A stretch of 64,000 bases of DNA from Ornithinimicrobium ciconiae (GTDB lineage Bacteria > Actinomycetota > Actinomycetes > Actinomycetales > Dermatophilaceae), in contig NZ_CP041616.1 of NCBI RefSeq assembly GCF_007197575.1, forward strand, positions 3,782,001 to 3,846,000. The letters are read 5' to 3'. Positions 49,216 through 57,081 of the stretch are shown piece after piece (position 1 is the first letter of the stretch; every line of letters starts with the position of its first letter). The notes under the pieces were generated by a model. The model was given only the letters and a program-made list of their open reading frames with translations, had not been told where the DNA came from and made no database searches. The position numbers were made by a program, and so were the translations under genes.

Positions 49216-49784
49216 CGGGGCTCAAACCACCGGAACGTCAGGTTGACCCGGGGCTCACTGACCCGGGCCCGCTTCGGAACGCTGTGCTGCCAAGCGGACT
49301 GGCTGTCGTCTCGCATCACGACCAGGGACCCGTGCTCCAACGGGACGGACTGCTTGACGGTCTTGCCGTCCTTCCGGCGCAACACGAAGTCACGGACACT
49401 GCCTAGCGAGATAGACGCGATAGTCGGCGTTGGTCCCAGCTCCGGCTCGTCATCGCTGTGCCATGCGATGCTGTCCTGCCCGCCGCGGTACAGGTTGAGC
49501 AGCACCGAGTTGTAGCGAGCCCCGGTGTCGGCCGCCAGTCGGTCACGCAGGTCGGCCAGCTCGGGCGTCCAGGGCTGTGCCTCCTGGGTCGAGCCGGAGA
49601 AGACGTAGTTGGCGTCGCCCACCCAGCAGATCAGTCGAGGCATCGGGTTGGTGCGCCCCATGATGGTGATGGTCTTGGTCTGCCACGGTGTCGTCTGGGT
49701 CAGGTGGTCCAGCAGCCGGTCAGCCTCGTCGGTGCCCAGGTAGCCGGGCATGTAGTCGATCGGTGCGGTGATGGTCGCAGTCAT
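49212..49784 (-). CDS. alkB: AlkB-like Fe(II)/2-oxoglutarate dioxygenase
   Basis: 190 residues from ATG 49784 (GGGGAG upstream). The iron site is complete: WHSDDEPEL (H109, D111) and H167 in AWQHSVPK. The 2-oxoglutarate ligand arginines are in EPRVNLTFRW (R179, R185). Substrate-loop segment LLNLYRGGQDSIAWH matches AlkB. It directly reverses N-alkyl damage on DNA or RNA bases. Short length and C-terminal Arg finish are normal for bacterial ALKBH2/3-like forms. An upstream in-frame start to 49829 is unlikely. Confidence 0.92.
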   Translation of the reverse strand: MTATITAPIDYMPGYLGTDEADRLLDHLTQTTPWQTKTITIMGRTNPMPRLICWVGDANYVFSGSTQEAQPWTPELADLRDRLAADTGARYNSVLLNLYRGGQDSIAWHSDDEPELGPTPTIASISLGSVRDFVLRRKDGKTVKQSVPLEHGSLVVMRDDSQSAWQHSVPKRARVSEPRVNLTFRWFEPR

Positions 49785-49854
49785 TGGTCTCCCCTTCCAG
49801 TGGAGCCAGGACCCGGGGCGAGTTCTCACCCGCCCCGGGTCTGTGTTGGCTGGG

Positions 49855-50280
49855 TCAGGCGGCGACCAGGCCGTCGAACTTGAGGCTGGCCATCTCGTTC
49901 GTCACTGCGGACCGCCACTCGTCGGAGTCGCAGCTGACCTGACGCGCCGTCTCCTGCCAGCACGTTCCGTCAGGCTCCACCTCATCCGCGCAGCCGTGGG
50001 GGCTGAGGCTGCAGCTGGCGCTCATCCAGTCGTCGTACTCCGTGCGGGCGGCGTTCTCGTATGAGCTGGCGACGAAGATGGTTGCGTGACGGTTGGTTCG
50101 CTCACCCAGCCGCTTGTGCTCACGCTGGACGGCTTCGACCCACCGCGGGTCGTCGGCGGTGACCTCGATGCGAGTCACACCAGCTTCGTAGCAGCCGTCT
50201 CCGTATGCCTCATCGAAGTCGGTCTCCACGAAGCTGGTCTCGCCGGTCGGGGCGTACTGCCAGAGAGTCGAAAGGTACAT
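49855..50280 (-). CDS. Hypothetical protein upstream of alkB
   Basis: 141 residues, soluble, acidic, with scattered Cys (GDGCYEAGVTRIEVT, SASCSLSPHGC, GTCWQETARQVSC) that could chelate metal or form disulphides. No family recognised. It is co-directional with alkB and the resolvase, and its promoter region carries palindromes at 50368-50398. Confidence 0.55.
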   Translation of the reverse strand: MYLSTLWQYAPTGETSFVETDFDEAYGDGCYEAGVTRIEVTADDPRWVEAVQREHKRLGERTNRHATIFVASSYENAARTEYDDWMSASCSLSPHGCADEVEPDGTCWQETARQVSCDSDEWRSAVTNEMASLKFDGLVAA

Positions 50281-50714
50281 CTGGTTCTCCTAGTTCGTTG
50301 GGTGTACTTGCTGGTCGTCGGGCTGTGCGTTGCGTGTCATCTGCGGTTTCGTGTCTATCGCCCTATGCTGAATTCAGTGTAGCAGAACTCAGTGAGTTGT
50401 GAGAAATCAAAGGCTTACCCGTATCGGACGTCTCAAAACTCGGCGGTTCCCTATACCTGTGCCACCTGTTTCCGGGCCAGGTCCACGTCGCCCAACCGAC
50501 CGGTTCTGGACAGGGTGCAATCACCGTCCCCGGGACACTGCACCTACGCGTAACGGGGCTAGCGCCTTGACGTCAGCTGGCGATAGAGTCGCGCGCACGA
50601 GCGCTGCTCCCACCCCCAGGGTCCTAGGACCCGACCGAACTGTCTCCAGCATGTCGACGTCGCTACCTCGTCAGGTAACCCGTCCCTACTGAGAGACTGA
50701 AAGGGGTGAGCGTT
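50281..50714. other. 434-bp intergenic region with operator-like palindromes
   Basis: Between the minus-strand unit (ending its 5' side at 50280) and a short + strand peptide gene. It holds two adjacent perfect palindromes, CTGAATTCAG (50368-50377) and AACTCAGTGAGTT (50386-50398), in AT-richer DNA, plausibly operators of the 49855-50280 promoter. Frames crossing the rest have poor coding character and no start signals. Confidence 0.5.
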
Positions 50715-50780
50715 ATGGACGGTTCACTGGCACTGCTGGCTGTAGTCATCCTGCTCATCGCGGTCGTTCTCCGGTCGTGA
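50715..50780 (+). CDS. 21-residue single-helix membrane peptide
   Basis: ATG 50715 behind a strong ribosome site (AAAGGGGTGAG, seven bases off). Begins MDGSLALL and is hydrophobic to a final Arg-Ser: one membrane helix with an Asp at the N-terminus and a basic C-terminus. A perfect terminator follows 20 bp after the stop, so this looks like a dedicated transcript. Tiny one-helix peptides of this kind are type I toxins (Ibs/TisB-like), regulators of larger membrane proteins, or stress peptides. No antisense RNA can be proved here. Confidence 0.5.
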   Translation: MDGSLALLAVVILLIAVVLRS

Positions 50781-50799
50781 AAACGGGCGCAGCGCTCGA

Positions 50800-50827
50800 G
50801 GGGTCCCCGGAGAGGTCCGGGGACCCC
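50800..50827. terminator. Strong hairpin terminator
   Basis: GGGGTCCCCGGA / TCCGGGGACCCC, a perfect 12-bp stem with the 4-nt loop GAGG, right after the small peptide gene. There is no long U-tract, as usual in high-GC Actinobacteria. Confidence 0.85.
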
Positions 50828-50951
50828 GATTCAGCGCGGCGAACCGCCCAACAGAGTCCAGGCAGCCACTCCGAAGTCGTAGGCACAGGGGGCACGGAGC
50901 CCAGTCACATGCCGCCCGTCCCCGTAACCGCTTCGATGATCTAATACGCCC

Positions 50952-52223
50952 ATGACACAGCCCCACACGCCCCGAGACCCGAGGCTTCAGGGCGTCCTGT
51001 TCGTGCCGCTCGTCGTCTCGGTGCTGATCGCCCTGGCTCTCGGCGCTGGGGTCATCGTTGGCGCCTACTGGCTCGTCAAGCAGTACCTGGGGATCGACGA
51101 CGAGCCCTTCTCGCGGGCTCAGGCGGCAACCGCGGCGTTCGCGACAGCAACCGCTGCGGGCGCCGTTGTGGCCCTCGTCGTAGGTGTGCGCAAGCAGGGG
51201 TTATCGGAACAGGTCGCACGCCGGGAGCTCACATCAGCCTTCACCGAGCGATTCCGGGCAGCGGCATCCCAGCTTGGCGGCGACCCCCCGGCAGAGAGAA
51301 TCGCCGGCGTCTACGCGATGGCGGCGTTGGCCGACGACTACCCCACCCGAGCTCAGCAGTGCGTGGATGTCCTCTGTGGGTATCTGCGGTTGCCGTTCGA
51401 TCCAGAGAGCAACACCCTGGCGAGCGGGTCTATCGACACGACCCACACCTTCGCTGACGGCAAAACCGTGGCGATCCACCGAGGGATCGCTGCACGGCCC
51501 TTTGATCAGCAGGTCCGCGAGACGATCGTGACCGTCATCCGCAGCCACCTCGGCATGTCCCCGGTGCAGGAGAGCCTGGTTGGACGCATCACGGGGAAGA
51601 TTCGCAGTGACAGCATGGGTGCGTGGGCAGATCTCGACTTCGACTTCGCCGGCGCACACCTTCACAACGCAAAATTCACTGCCATGGCCTTCCCCGGACA
51701 CATCAACTTTAGCGGAACAATCTTCTCCGGAAGGACCGACTTCGGCCTCGCAACCTTCTCCGGACACACCAACTTCGACCTTGCAACCTTCTCCGGACAC
51801 ACCAACTTCGGCCTCGCACGCTTCTCCGGAGACACCGACTTCAAGGAGGCAACCTTCTCCGGAGGCACCGACTTCAAGGAGGCAACCTTCTCCGGACACA
51901 CCAACTTCGGCCTCGCACGCTTCTCCGGAGACACAAACTTCGACCTTGCAACCTTCTCCGGACAAACGGACTTCGGAGGGGCAACCTTCTCCGGACACAC
52001 CTACGTCGTCGACGCGACCTTTTCCGGGCGCACCAACTTCGATCAGGCGAGGTTCAGCGATGTGAGAGTTCACTTCGATAGCCCGCATCCGGCAGAGGGT
52101 GCACGGATCACGGGACTCAGGGAACCAATCCTGGTGGGGTCAGCGTCCATCACGAGCGACGGCAAGCCGTTCCGCGGTTGGCCGCCTGAGGATCCTGAGG
52201 ACTCGCCCACAGACGTTGAGTGA
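50952..52223 (+). CDS. Membrane-anchored pentapeptide-repeat protein
   Basis: 423 residues. Two N-terminal membrane helices (LVVSVLIALALGAGVIVGAY and TAAFATATAAGAVVALVVG), a helical domain (about 75-215) with VRETIVTVIRSHLG, then about 13 tandem 10-residue units (pattern ATFSGHTNFG/D; about 255-365) with the central-aromatic A(D/N)LxF style of right-handed quadrilateral beta-helices. A short polar tail follows. Related 'pentapeptide plus helical domain' proteins are common, of unknown role, in actinobacterial accessory regions. The AUG lacks an obvious ribosome site and may be leaderless. Confidence 0.8.
   Translation: MTQPHTPRDPRLQGVLFVPLVVSVLIALALGAGVIVGAYWLVKQYLGIDDEPFSRAQAATAAFATATAAGAVVALVVGVRKQGLSEQVARRELTSAFTERFRAAASQLGGDPPAERIAGVYAMAALADDYPTRAQQCVDVLCGYLRLPFDPESNTLASGSIDTTHTFADGKTVAIHRGIAARPFDQQVRETIVTVIRSHLGMSPVQESLVGRITGKIRSDSMGAWADLDFDFAGAHLHNAKFTAMAFPGHINFSGTIFSGRTDFGLATFSGHTNFDLATFSGHTNFGLARFSGDTDFKEATFSGGTDFKEATFSGHTNFGLARFSGDTNFDLATFSGQTDFGGATFSGHTYVVDATFSGRTNFDQARFSDVRVHFDSPHPAEGARITGLREPILVGSASITSDGKPFRGWPPEDPEDSPTDVE
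51715..52040 (+). repeat. In-frame 30-bp tandem repeats
   Basis: Units of 30 bp around TTCTCCGGACACACCAACTT encode the decapeptide repeats of the pentapeptide protein. Several units are nearly identical at DNA level, including silent positions, which suggests recent expansion or gene conversion. Confidence 0.8.
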
Positions 52224-52363
52224 ACCGAGCGGGGCAGTAGTCAGCGGCGTGTACTCATAGTCGATGTCCAGGTGCCCGAGCAGATGACCGAGCTGGGCAC
52301 CACCACGATCGGCCAGTGGGCTGCCAAGTCAGCCAGCGGCACCGTCGCGGTACTGTCGCGGTC

Positions 52364-53044
52364 GTGACCTGGTTCTCGATGCCGGATGGACCGGCACACG
52401 TCCTGCAGACTGCGCCACGACCCGCGAGCTGGAATCGCTCGACCCATCCCGACCAGCTCAGGTTGCGCCGTTACCTGGATGACACGCGCGAGGTCCTGGT
52501 CGGCCGCATCCCCAGTCAGCCGTGGGCTCTTCATCTCAACGTCGCTATCAGCCCACCCCAGCAGCTCACGCACAGTGCCGACCTGGACAACTATCTGCTC
52601 CCGATCGCTGGCGCTCTCGACAACGGGCAGCTCGTCAGCGTTTGGGGCACCAAGCACGAAGGCGGCTCGTCGACCATCACCGTCGCGCCTGCAGCGCCCA
52701 CACCCGCGCCCGACTGGCAGGTCTGGTCCGGATCCACGACTGCCTCGGCCGACACGGTTGCCTACAAGGTCCAGGTCCGGGAGTTCGTGGCCGACGCCGA
52801 ACTGCTGCCCCCAGGTCCCGTCGCGCTGCAGATCGTCTTCACCGTTGGGCCTCGGCGCAACTGGATGAACCTGTGGAAGCCGACGATCGACGCCCTGGAC
52901 CCGCTCCTCGGCCGCGTTGATGCTCACCGGGCCTGGCACCCACAGGACGGGCGGATCACCGAGCTTGGGCTCCACAAGGTTGTGGATCCCGAACTGCGCC
53001 ACGATGTCCGCTTGCAGATCGCCGCCCGCTCGATCGGCAACTGA
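52364..53044 (+). CDS. RusA-like protein (tentative)
   Basis: About 226 residues from GTG 52364 (ATG 52379 alternative). Two segments echo the RusA Holliday-junction resolvase core (D.DN..K...DAL...V): SADLDNYLLPIAGALDNGQL near 80-100 and NWMNLWKPTIDALDPLLGRV near 165-185, the latter followed by DGRITELGLHKVVD. The acidic residues of the first and the Lys/Asp of the second would have to come together; whether it is an active nuclease is unclear. The opposite-strand frame here is a shadow. Confidence 0.4.
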   Translation: MTWFSMPDGPAHVLQTAPRPASWNRSTHPDQLRLRRYLDDTREVLVGRIPSQPWALHLNVAISPPQQLTHSADLDNYLLPIAGALDNGQLVSVWGTKHEGGSSTITVAPAAPTPAPDWQVWSGSTTASADTVAYKVQVREFVADAELLPPGPVALQIVFTVGPRRNWMNLWKPTIDALDPLLGRVDAHRAWHPQDGRITELGLHKVVDPELRHDVRLQIAARSIGN

Positions 53045-53081
53045 CCAGCCGCGCAGTCGCAGGCAGGATGCAGTCTGCGGG

Positions 53082-55148
53082 TCAGTTACGCTTCCGCAGG
53101 AGTCCAGTGATGCCAGCCACGAAGAGAACCGCCAACAGCCAGCTTGCCGTCTTCAACAAGGTGAGAACGACCTGTATCCAAACCGCAGCCGGCGCCCACA
53201 CGTTGTTGGTCGCCGTGGCAGCCCCAGGAAGCATCGTCTCAAGCGCCACCACCAGAGGGTTGGGACCCGTGGCTCCCGCCACCGCCGCTGGGTCGACCGT
53301 AAGGATGAAGGCGCTGTCCGGGGCAATGAGCGTTACCACGTAGGCCGCAATACCTACACCGAACAGCCAAGCCAACGCCCAGAACGGGTGGTAGCCGTAC
53401 CGGACGGTCCCTCCGTAGAAGACTTGACGCAGCCACCGTGCCGGGGCCTTCAACCTCTTCGTTGCCCGCTTTTCCATCTCGACCCGTACCAGCCGCGCGT
53501 GACCAGGCTGTCCGGCGCGGTCGTAAAACGCAGCGACCTCCGCCCAGGGCTGCGCCGAGAACTCAGGACTGCTCGACAGCCACCGCACAAAAGCCTTGGG
53601 GTCGTTGCGCAGCGGTCCGTGCACTTCCCCCAATGTCCACCCCGCAGCCGTCAATGTTGGCCAGTGGTCCATGCCCTCCGCATAGCCGACAGTCAGCGAT
53701 CGCAGGTCGGCGTTCGTGAGATTAACCAGCCCACCCCAAGCCTCGCGTGCCGGGCTCAAGAATAACTCCGAGACTTGCGCTCCCGCCAGGTTCAGCGCAT
53801 ATCCCTCGCCATCATTGTCCAGCGCTGCCTCCTCTAGATCCAGTTGGCCCTCCACGCGCATCCCGAGACCCCGCACCCCACCGACCGCTTTCAGACCCTG
53901 CGCGAACACGCCACCGGCGACTTCCCCCCCATCCAGAGCCAGTGCGTACCCCTCGCCACCGTTGTCCAACACCGCACCCTGCAGGTGCAGTTGGCTCCCC
54001 ATTCGCATCTCGAGGGCCCGCACCCCACCGACCGCCTTCAGACCCTGCGCGAACACGCCACCGGCGACTTCCCCCCCATCCAGAGCCAATGCGTACCCCT
54101 CGCCACCGTTGTCCAACACCGCACCCTGCAGGTTCAGTTGGCCCTCCACGCGCATCCCGAGACCTCGCACCTCACCGGTGGCCTTCAGCTCAGGTGCGAA
54201 CACGCCATCGGCGACCTGCGCCCGCTCCAGGTTCAGCGCACTCCCGTCGCCACCGTTGTCCAGCACCGCACCCTGCAGGATCAGTTGACCATGAACACGC
54301 ATCCCGAGGGCCCGCACCTCACCGGTGGCCTTCAGACCCTGCGCGAACACGCCACCGGCGACCTGCGCCCGCTCCAGGTTCAGCGCGCTCCCGCCGGCAC
54401 TGTTGCCCAGCACCGCACCCTCAAGGTTCAGTTGGCGCCCCACTCGCATCCCGAGGGCCCGCACCTCACCGGTGGCCTTCAGATCAGGTGCGAACACGCC
54501 ACCGGCGACCTGCGCCCCATCCAGAGCCAGCGCGTACCCCTCGCCACCACTACCCAGCGCCGCACCCTGCAGGATCAGTTGACCATGAACACGCATCCCG
54601 AGCGCCTGCACCCCACCAGTCGCGCTGAGGTGAGACGCTCCGAGGTCGCTTCTCGTCACTTCGACCTTGTCCAAGCGCAGTCTTGGCACGCAGCCACCCG
54701 TCAGGCTTAGGTGCGGAAGAGTCATAGCTTCAAGAGTCGGCGGACTCTCGAAGTGGCTGTAGGTGATACACAGGGGAAACCGGATAGTGACACGCGCGAG
54801 ATCGAGGACGCCAGCAATCACAGCCCCGTGGATCCGCAGGCCGCGGGGGTCCACGACGAGGTCCGGGTCGAGCAGAACACGCCGTATTGACTCCGCCGGG
54901 ATACGTGCACCCGCCGGATACGAACTGACAATCGGCAACTTCCACCCATCGGGCAGGTGCGGCGAGGCAACCAAAGGATGTGGAAGGTCGGGCGCACCAT
55001 CAAGCTTCGCAAGGTCAAGGACGACTCCAGCTTCGGCGCATTCACGCAGCCGCAGGGCCCAACGCTCGACCTCGTTCGCAGAAGTCCCTTCGACATCGCC
55101 AGCAGTCATGCGGGCATAGTGCCAGGAAGTGACGTCGGACTCAGCCAT
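53082..55148 (-). CDS. 49-residue-repeat membrane protein (membrane-associated oxidoreductase-like)
   Basis: 688 residues. A helical N-terminal domain (about 1-150) precedes six tandem 49-residue units (about 190-490) of the form VLDNGGEGYALALDGGEVAG...VRALGMRVxGQLxLQGA. Their short strands and regular hydrophobic spacing suit a stacked beta-helix, akin to pentapeptide or bactofilin scaffolds. A helical segment with EVAAFYDRAGQPGHARLVRV follows, then three C-terminal membrane helices (WALAWLFGVGIAAYVVTLIA and later). Streptomyces relatives carry the label 'membrane-associated oxidoreductase' without evidence of redox chemistry. Function unknown. Confidence 0.7.
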   Translation of the reverse strand: MAESDVTSWHYARMTAGDVEGTSANEVERWALRLRECAEAGVVLDLAKLDGAPDLPHPLVASPHLPDGWKLPIVSSYPAGARIPAESIRRVLLDPDLVVDPRGLRIHGAVIAGVLDLARVTIRFPLCITYSHFESPPTLEAMTLPHLSLTGGCVPRLRLDKVEVTRSDLGASHLSATGGVQALGMRVHGQLILQGAALGSGGEGYALALDGAQVAGGVFAPDLKATGEVRALGMRVGRQLNLEGAVLGNSAGGSALNLERAQVAGGVFAQGLKATGEVRALGMRVHGQLILQGAVLDNGGDGSALNLERAQVADGVFAPELKATGEVRGLGMRVEGQLNLQGAVLDNGGEGYALALDGGEVAGGVFAQGLKAVGGVRALEMRMGSQLHLQGAVLDNGGEGYALALDGGEVAGGVFAQGLKAVGGVRGLGMRVEGQLDLEEAALDNDGEGYALNLAGAQVSELFLSPAREAWGGLVNLTNADLRSLTVGYAEGMDHWPTLTAAGWTLGEVHGPLRNDPKAFVRWLSSSPEFSAQPWAEVAAFYDRAGQPGHARLVRVEMEKRATKRLKAPARWLRQVFYGGTVRYGYHPFWALAWLFGVGIAAYVVTLIAPDSAFILTVDPAAVAGATGPNPLVVALETMLPGAATATNNVWAPAAVWIQVVLTLLKTASWLLAVLFVAGITGLLRKRN
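53840..54610 (-). repeat. 147-bp coding tandem repeats
   Basis: The six 49-residue units correspond to direct DNA repeats of 147 bp; blocks such as TGCGCGAACACGCCACCGGC recur at this spacing (for example around 53900, 54050 and 54345). Identity is high between adjacent units, so copy number may vary between strains. Confidence 0.75.
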
Positions 55149-55263
55149 CGCCGCAGGCTAGAACTGGCGTGCGCATGACCAACCGGCCGTGATGTCTGTT
55201 GGTCAACCATCGCCGCCGCGCCTGTAGTACCCAGCCCGCCCGGTCTCGGTGGATGACTGACCG

Positions 55264-55719
55264 TCACCCTGACCGACGTCGCGCTCGGCCTTGAATCCGG
55301 GCCCGTGCGCACTTCGGACACTTCGACCCTTTACTCGTCCGGCTCACCACCTGCGTCTGCCAGCTGTGGTCGCACTCCGGGCACCGCCACCAAACCCGCT
55401 CGGTGCTGCTAGCGCTGACCTGGTCCGGAGTCAGGTCGTTACGCTCACGGTCCCACTCGACGATCAGCAGCGGATGGGTCTCGACTATCGACGGGCCGGG
55501 CCTACTCGACCGTGCACAATGTGGGCAGCCCGCCTTCCGGTAGACCCTGTTGCCGACCGTCGACGTCCAGACGTGGCGGCAGGCCGAGCAGGTCCACTCG
55601 ACGCGCCGGTTGGACCCCAACGTCACCTGGTCGGCGGTGAACTCGTTGGCGGGACTCCACTCAGCGGCGAGGTCGGGTCGTCCAGAAGCGACCGTCGGCT
55701 GGGGCTGCTGAGGCACCAC
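55264..55719 (-). CDS. Tandem treble-clef zinc-finger protein (DUF4379-like)
   Basis: 151 residues from GTG 55719. Two copies of a unit: RPDLAAEWSPANEFTADQVT ... WTCSACRHVW ... CPHCAR and IVEWDRERNDLTPDQVSAS ... WRCPECDHSW ... CPKCAR. The CxxCxxxW...CPxC pattern matches DUF4379 zinc fingers, often found on Vsr-like or other endonucleases and in mobile elements. No nuclease domain is attached here, so it may bind DNA alone or help a partner. Confidence 0.75.
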   Translation of the reverse strand: MVPQQPQPTVASGRPDLAAEWSPANEFTADQVTLGSNRRVEWTCSACRHVWTSTVGNRVYRKAGCPHCARSSRPGPSIVETHPLLIVEWDRERNDLTPDQVSASSTERVWWRCPECDHSWQTQVVSRTSKGSKCPKCARARIQGRARRRSG

Positions 55720-55738
55720 CCGACCGTAACCCACCCGC

Positions 55739-56089
55739 TCAGCAACTCGACTGGGCCTCGATTGCCCCACGAGCACGTTCCACGGCGCGTCCGGCGTCAG
55801 CCAGGGCCTCATCCGGGTTGACCGTCCCGAGCCCGTCGCGCACATCCAGTAGTTCCGTCAGTCTGTCTGCGGGGACCAGAGACCCACCCAGCAACTCGGT
55901 GACTTCTGCACCAAGGCGGCGCTCATCAGCTGGAATCGGCTGCTGACCGTGGGCGTGCAGAACGGCGACGTGCGCCATGACGACGACCGACGCGGACAGG
56001 CTGACTGCGGCGGACGGGTCTGTTTGGCGGACGCTTCTAGCGGTCTCCAGCATCCGGTCGGCTCGGGCCAGCAGATCCTGCTCCGACAT
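55739..56089 (-). CDS. HEPN-like helical protein at the right end of the element
   Basis: 116 residues from ATG 56089 (GGAG upstream). Helical: EQDLLARADRMLETARSVRQ then TDPSAAVSLSASVVVMAHVA and NPDEALADAGRAVERARGAI. Similar in plan to the protein at 26682-27101. Two broken relatives of this gene lie at 56776-56952 and 58579-58745, so it marks the right end of this element family. No RX4-6H nuclease motif is present. Confidence 0.55.
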   Translation of the reverse strand: MSEQDLLARADRMLETARSVRQTDPSAAVSLSASVVVMAHVAVLHAHGQQPIPADERRLGAEVTELLGGSLVPADRLTELLDVRDGLGTVNPDEALADAGRAVERARGAIEAQSSC

Positions 56090-56114
56090 CGCGCTTCTCC
56101 TCACCTCGTAGACA

Positions 56115-56267
56115 TCAAACCCGCAGGTCAGAACGGGAGTACGCTGACCAACATGCCGCCATCGTGCCGACGGCGTACTCCGCCGTTGTCATCCCCGCTT
56201 CCCGTGCGGCCGACAGCGACTCGCTCAGCCGGCGCCACCCGTGACGCCGCTCCACTGACTTCCTCAT
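56115..56267 (-). pseudogene. Foreign copy of the pilin N-terminal half at attR
   Basis: ATG 56267 opens MRKSVERRHGWRRLSESLSA then AREAGMTTAEYAVGTMAAC, the leader and first helix residues of a DUF4244 pilin. After the crossover it runs into element DNA and stops at 56115 (50 codons). It differs at several residues from the genuine N-terminus at 58,838-58,947, so it came from another host, not from a local duplication just now. Confidence 0.8.
56137..56185. other. attR of the integrative element
   Basis: Element arm GAGTACGC (56137-56144), core ATCGT (56161-56165), then pilin coding sequence, which itself contains GCGTACTC (56173-56180). The first base of GAGTACGC is 24 bases before the first core base, mirroring attL. 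Together with attL this gives the attP palindrome and an attB inside the pilin helix codons. Confidence 0.8.
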
Positions 56268-56590
56268 TGTTGCCTCCATCCCTGAGGGGAACCGGTTGTT
56301 CCCTTTAGGCGAGACTCATCCAGGGCGCTGGTCCCTCGACAGGCCCTCGGGGAATCTGTGGACAAACGGCGATGGGCTCACGCGCTGTGCACACAGCTGA
56401 GCCCCGGCCCGCCAGAAGGCGGATCGGGGCTAACACGAAAGGCAGGCCGCTGACGGTGTGGGTCAGCCGTGGATCAACTGGCTGCTCGGCACGGCAGTGA
56501 TGAGCCGGGTCTGGGTCACACACTCGTGGCCCGTGGCAGACAGAACAGTCGTAGCGCCGGGAGCACCCACACCGTCGGGGCATCGTCCCC
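56268..56590 (-). pseudogene. Duplicated host flank with 3' tail of the SIP-domain gene
   Basis: This stretch aligns, with many differences, to 58948-59310: the pilin leader region (GCCTCCATCCCT... TTCCCTTT) and GCCGTGGATCA(A/G)CTGGCTGCTCGG at the SIP gene's 3' end. Similarity stops near 56590. The SIP portion has no start, so it is a relic. The remaining bases to 56775 hold nothing recognisable. Confidence 0.65.
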
Positions 56591-56775
56591 CGAACCGCCC
56601 TTGACGCGCTCACCTCCCCACACTCACAACCCCGCCGTGAATACTCCAGGTTCAGGCCTCCGTATCCGTCCGTCCCACAGGCCACACTGCCGACCACCTG
56701 GATCTCGCTCACCCGAAGCCCCGCAGAGGTCAAGAACACCCTCGCGGTGCCGAGCCAAAGCAAGTCTCCGCCTTC

Positions 56776-56952
56776 ACCCACCCGTACCTGCCTCAAACTC
56801 CAAACGCCGACGCTCCACCACCTTCCGGGCATCAGCCAGCGCCTCGTCCGGCTCGAGCATCTTGAGACCGTCACGCGTTTCCGATAGTGCTGTCGACCTG
56901 CCCTCAAGGATCAGCGGCTCGCAAAGCACGGCGGTGACTCCCGCACCGAGGC
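56776..56952 (-). pseudogene. HEPN-like gene fragment, middle and C-terminal part
   Basis: Minus-strand frame with LCEPLILEGRSTALSETRDG then EPDEALADARKVVERRRLEF, ending at a stop near 56776. It corresponds to the C-terminal two thirds of the 55739-56089 family. Its N-terminal part is 1.6 kb away (58579-58745). The joined frame upstream is not real coding for this family. Confidence 0.6.
56851..56952 (+). repeat. 102-bp direct repeat, left copy
   Basis: Identical to 58579-58680 over 102 bp (begins GCTCGAGCATCTTGAGACCG, ends GACTCCCGCACCGAGGC). The two copies bracket the 1.6 kb cassette inside the HEPN-like pseudogene. Confidence 0.9.
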
Positions 56953-57081
56953 AGCCACAAGCCCTAGTACACCGCTCTGGAAAGTTCACTTGACATCGAT
57001 CACCTCGGTATGTAGGTTCGCCGTCACGGATTCCACAAGCGGCGAGACGCTGAACTATGTGCACTGGAGGGAACGTTCGGT

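Larger units (their letters stand above)
18685..56161. mobile_element. Integrative (probably conjugative) element inserted in the Tad pilin gene
   Basis: About 37.5 kb bounded by matching att cores. Contents in order: large serine integrase; accessory genes; replication protein with origin; membrane/transfer operon with an FtsK-type translocase; type I restriction-modification; cargo. The replication protein plus a single TraB/FtsK-like translocase is the AICE plan, but AICEs usually carry tyrosine integrases and use tRNA genes; here a serine integrase targets a protein gene. No phage structural genes are present, which argues against a prophage. Confidence 0.85.

Noticed and set aside
51715..52040. 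CRISPR array
   Set aside because: The regular repeats are in frame, without unique spacers, and encode the pentapeptide-type units.
52241..53002. Long minus-strand frame opposite the RusA-like gene
   Set aside because: Composition and codon pattern favour the + strand frame; the minus frame is its shadow and has no start signal.
55739..56089. HEPN ribonuclease toxin
   Set aside because: The helical plan fits but the RX4-6H catalytic motif is not seen, so nuclease activity is not claimed.
18685..56161. Prophage
   Set aside because: A serine integrase is common in phages, but no terminase, portal, capsid, tail or lysis genes are present, while FtsK-type transfer and replication genes are.
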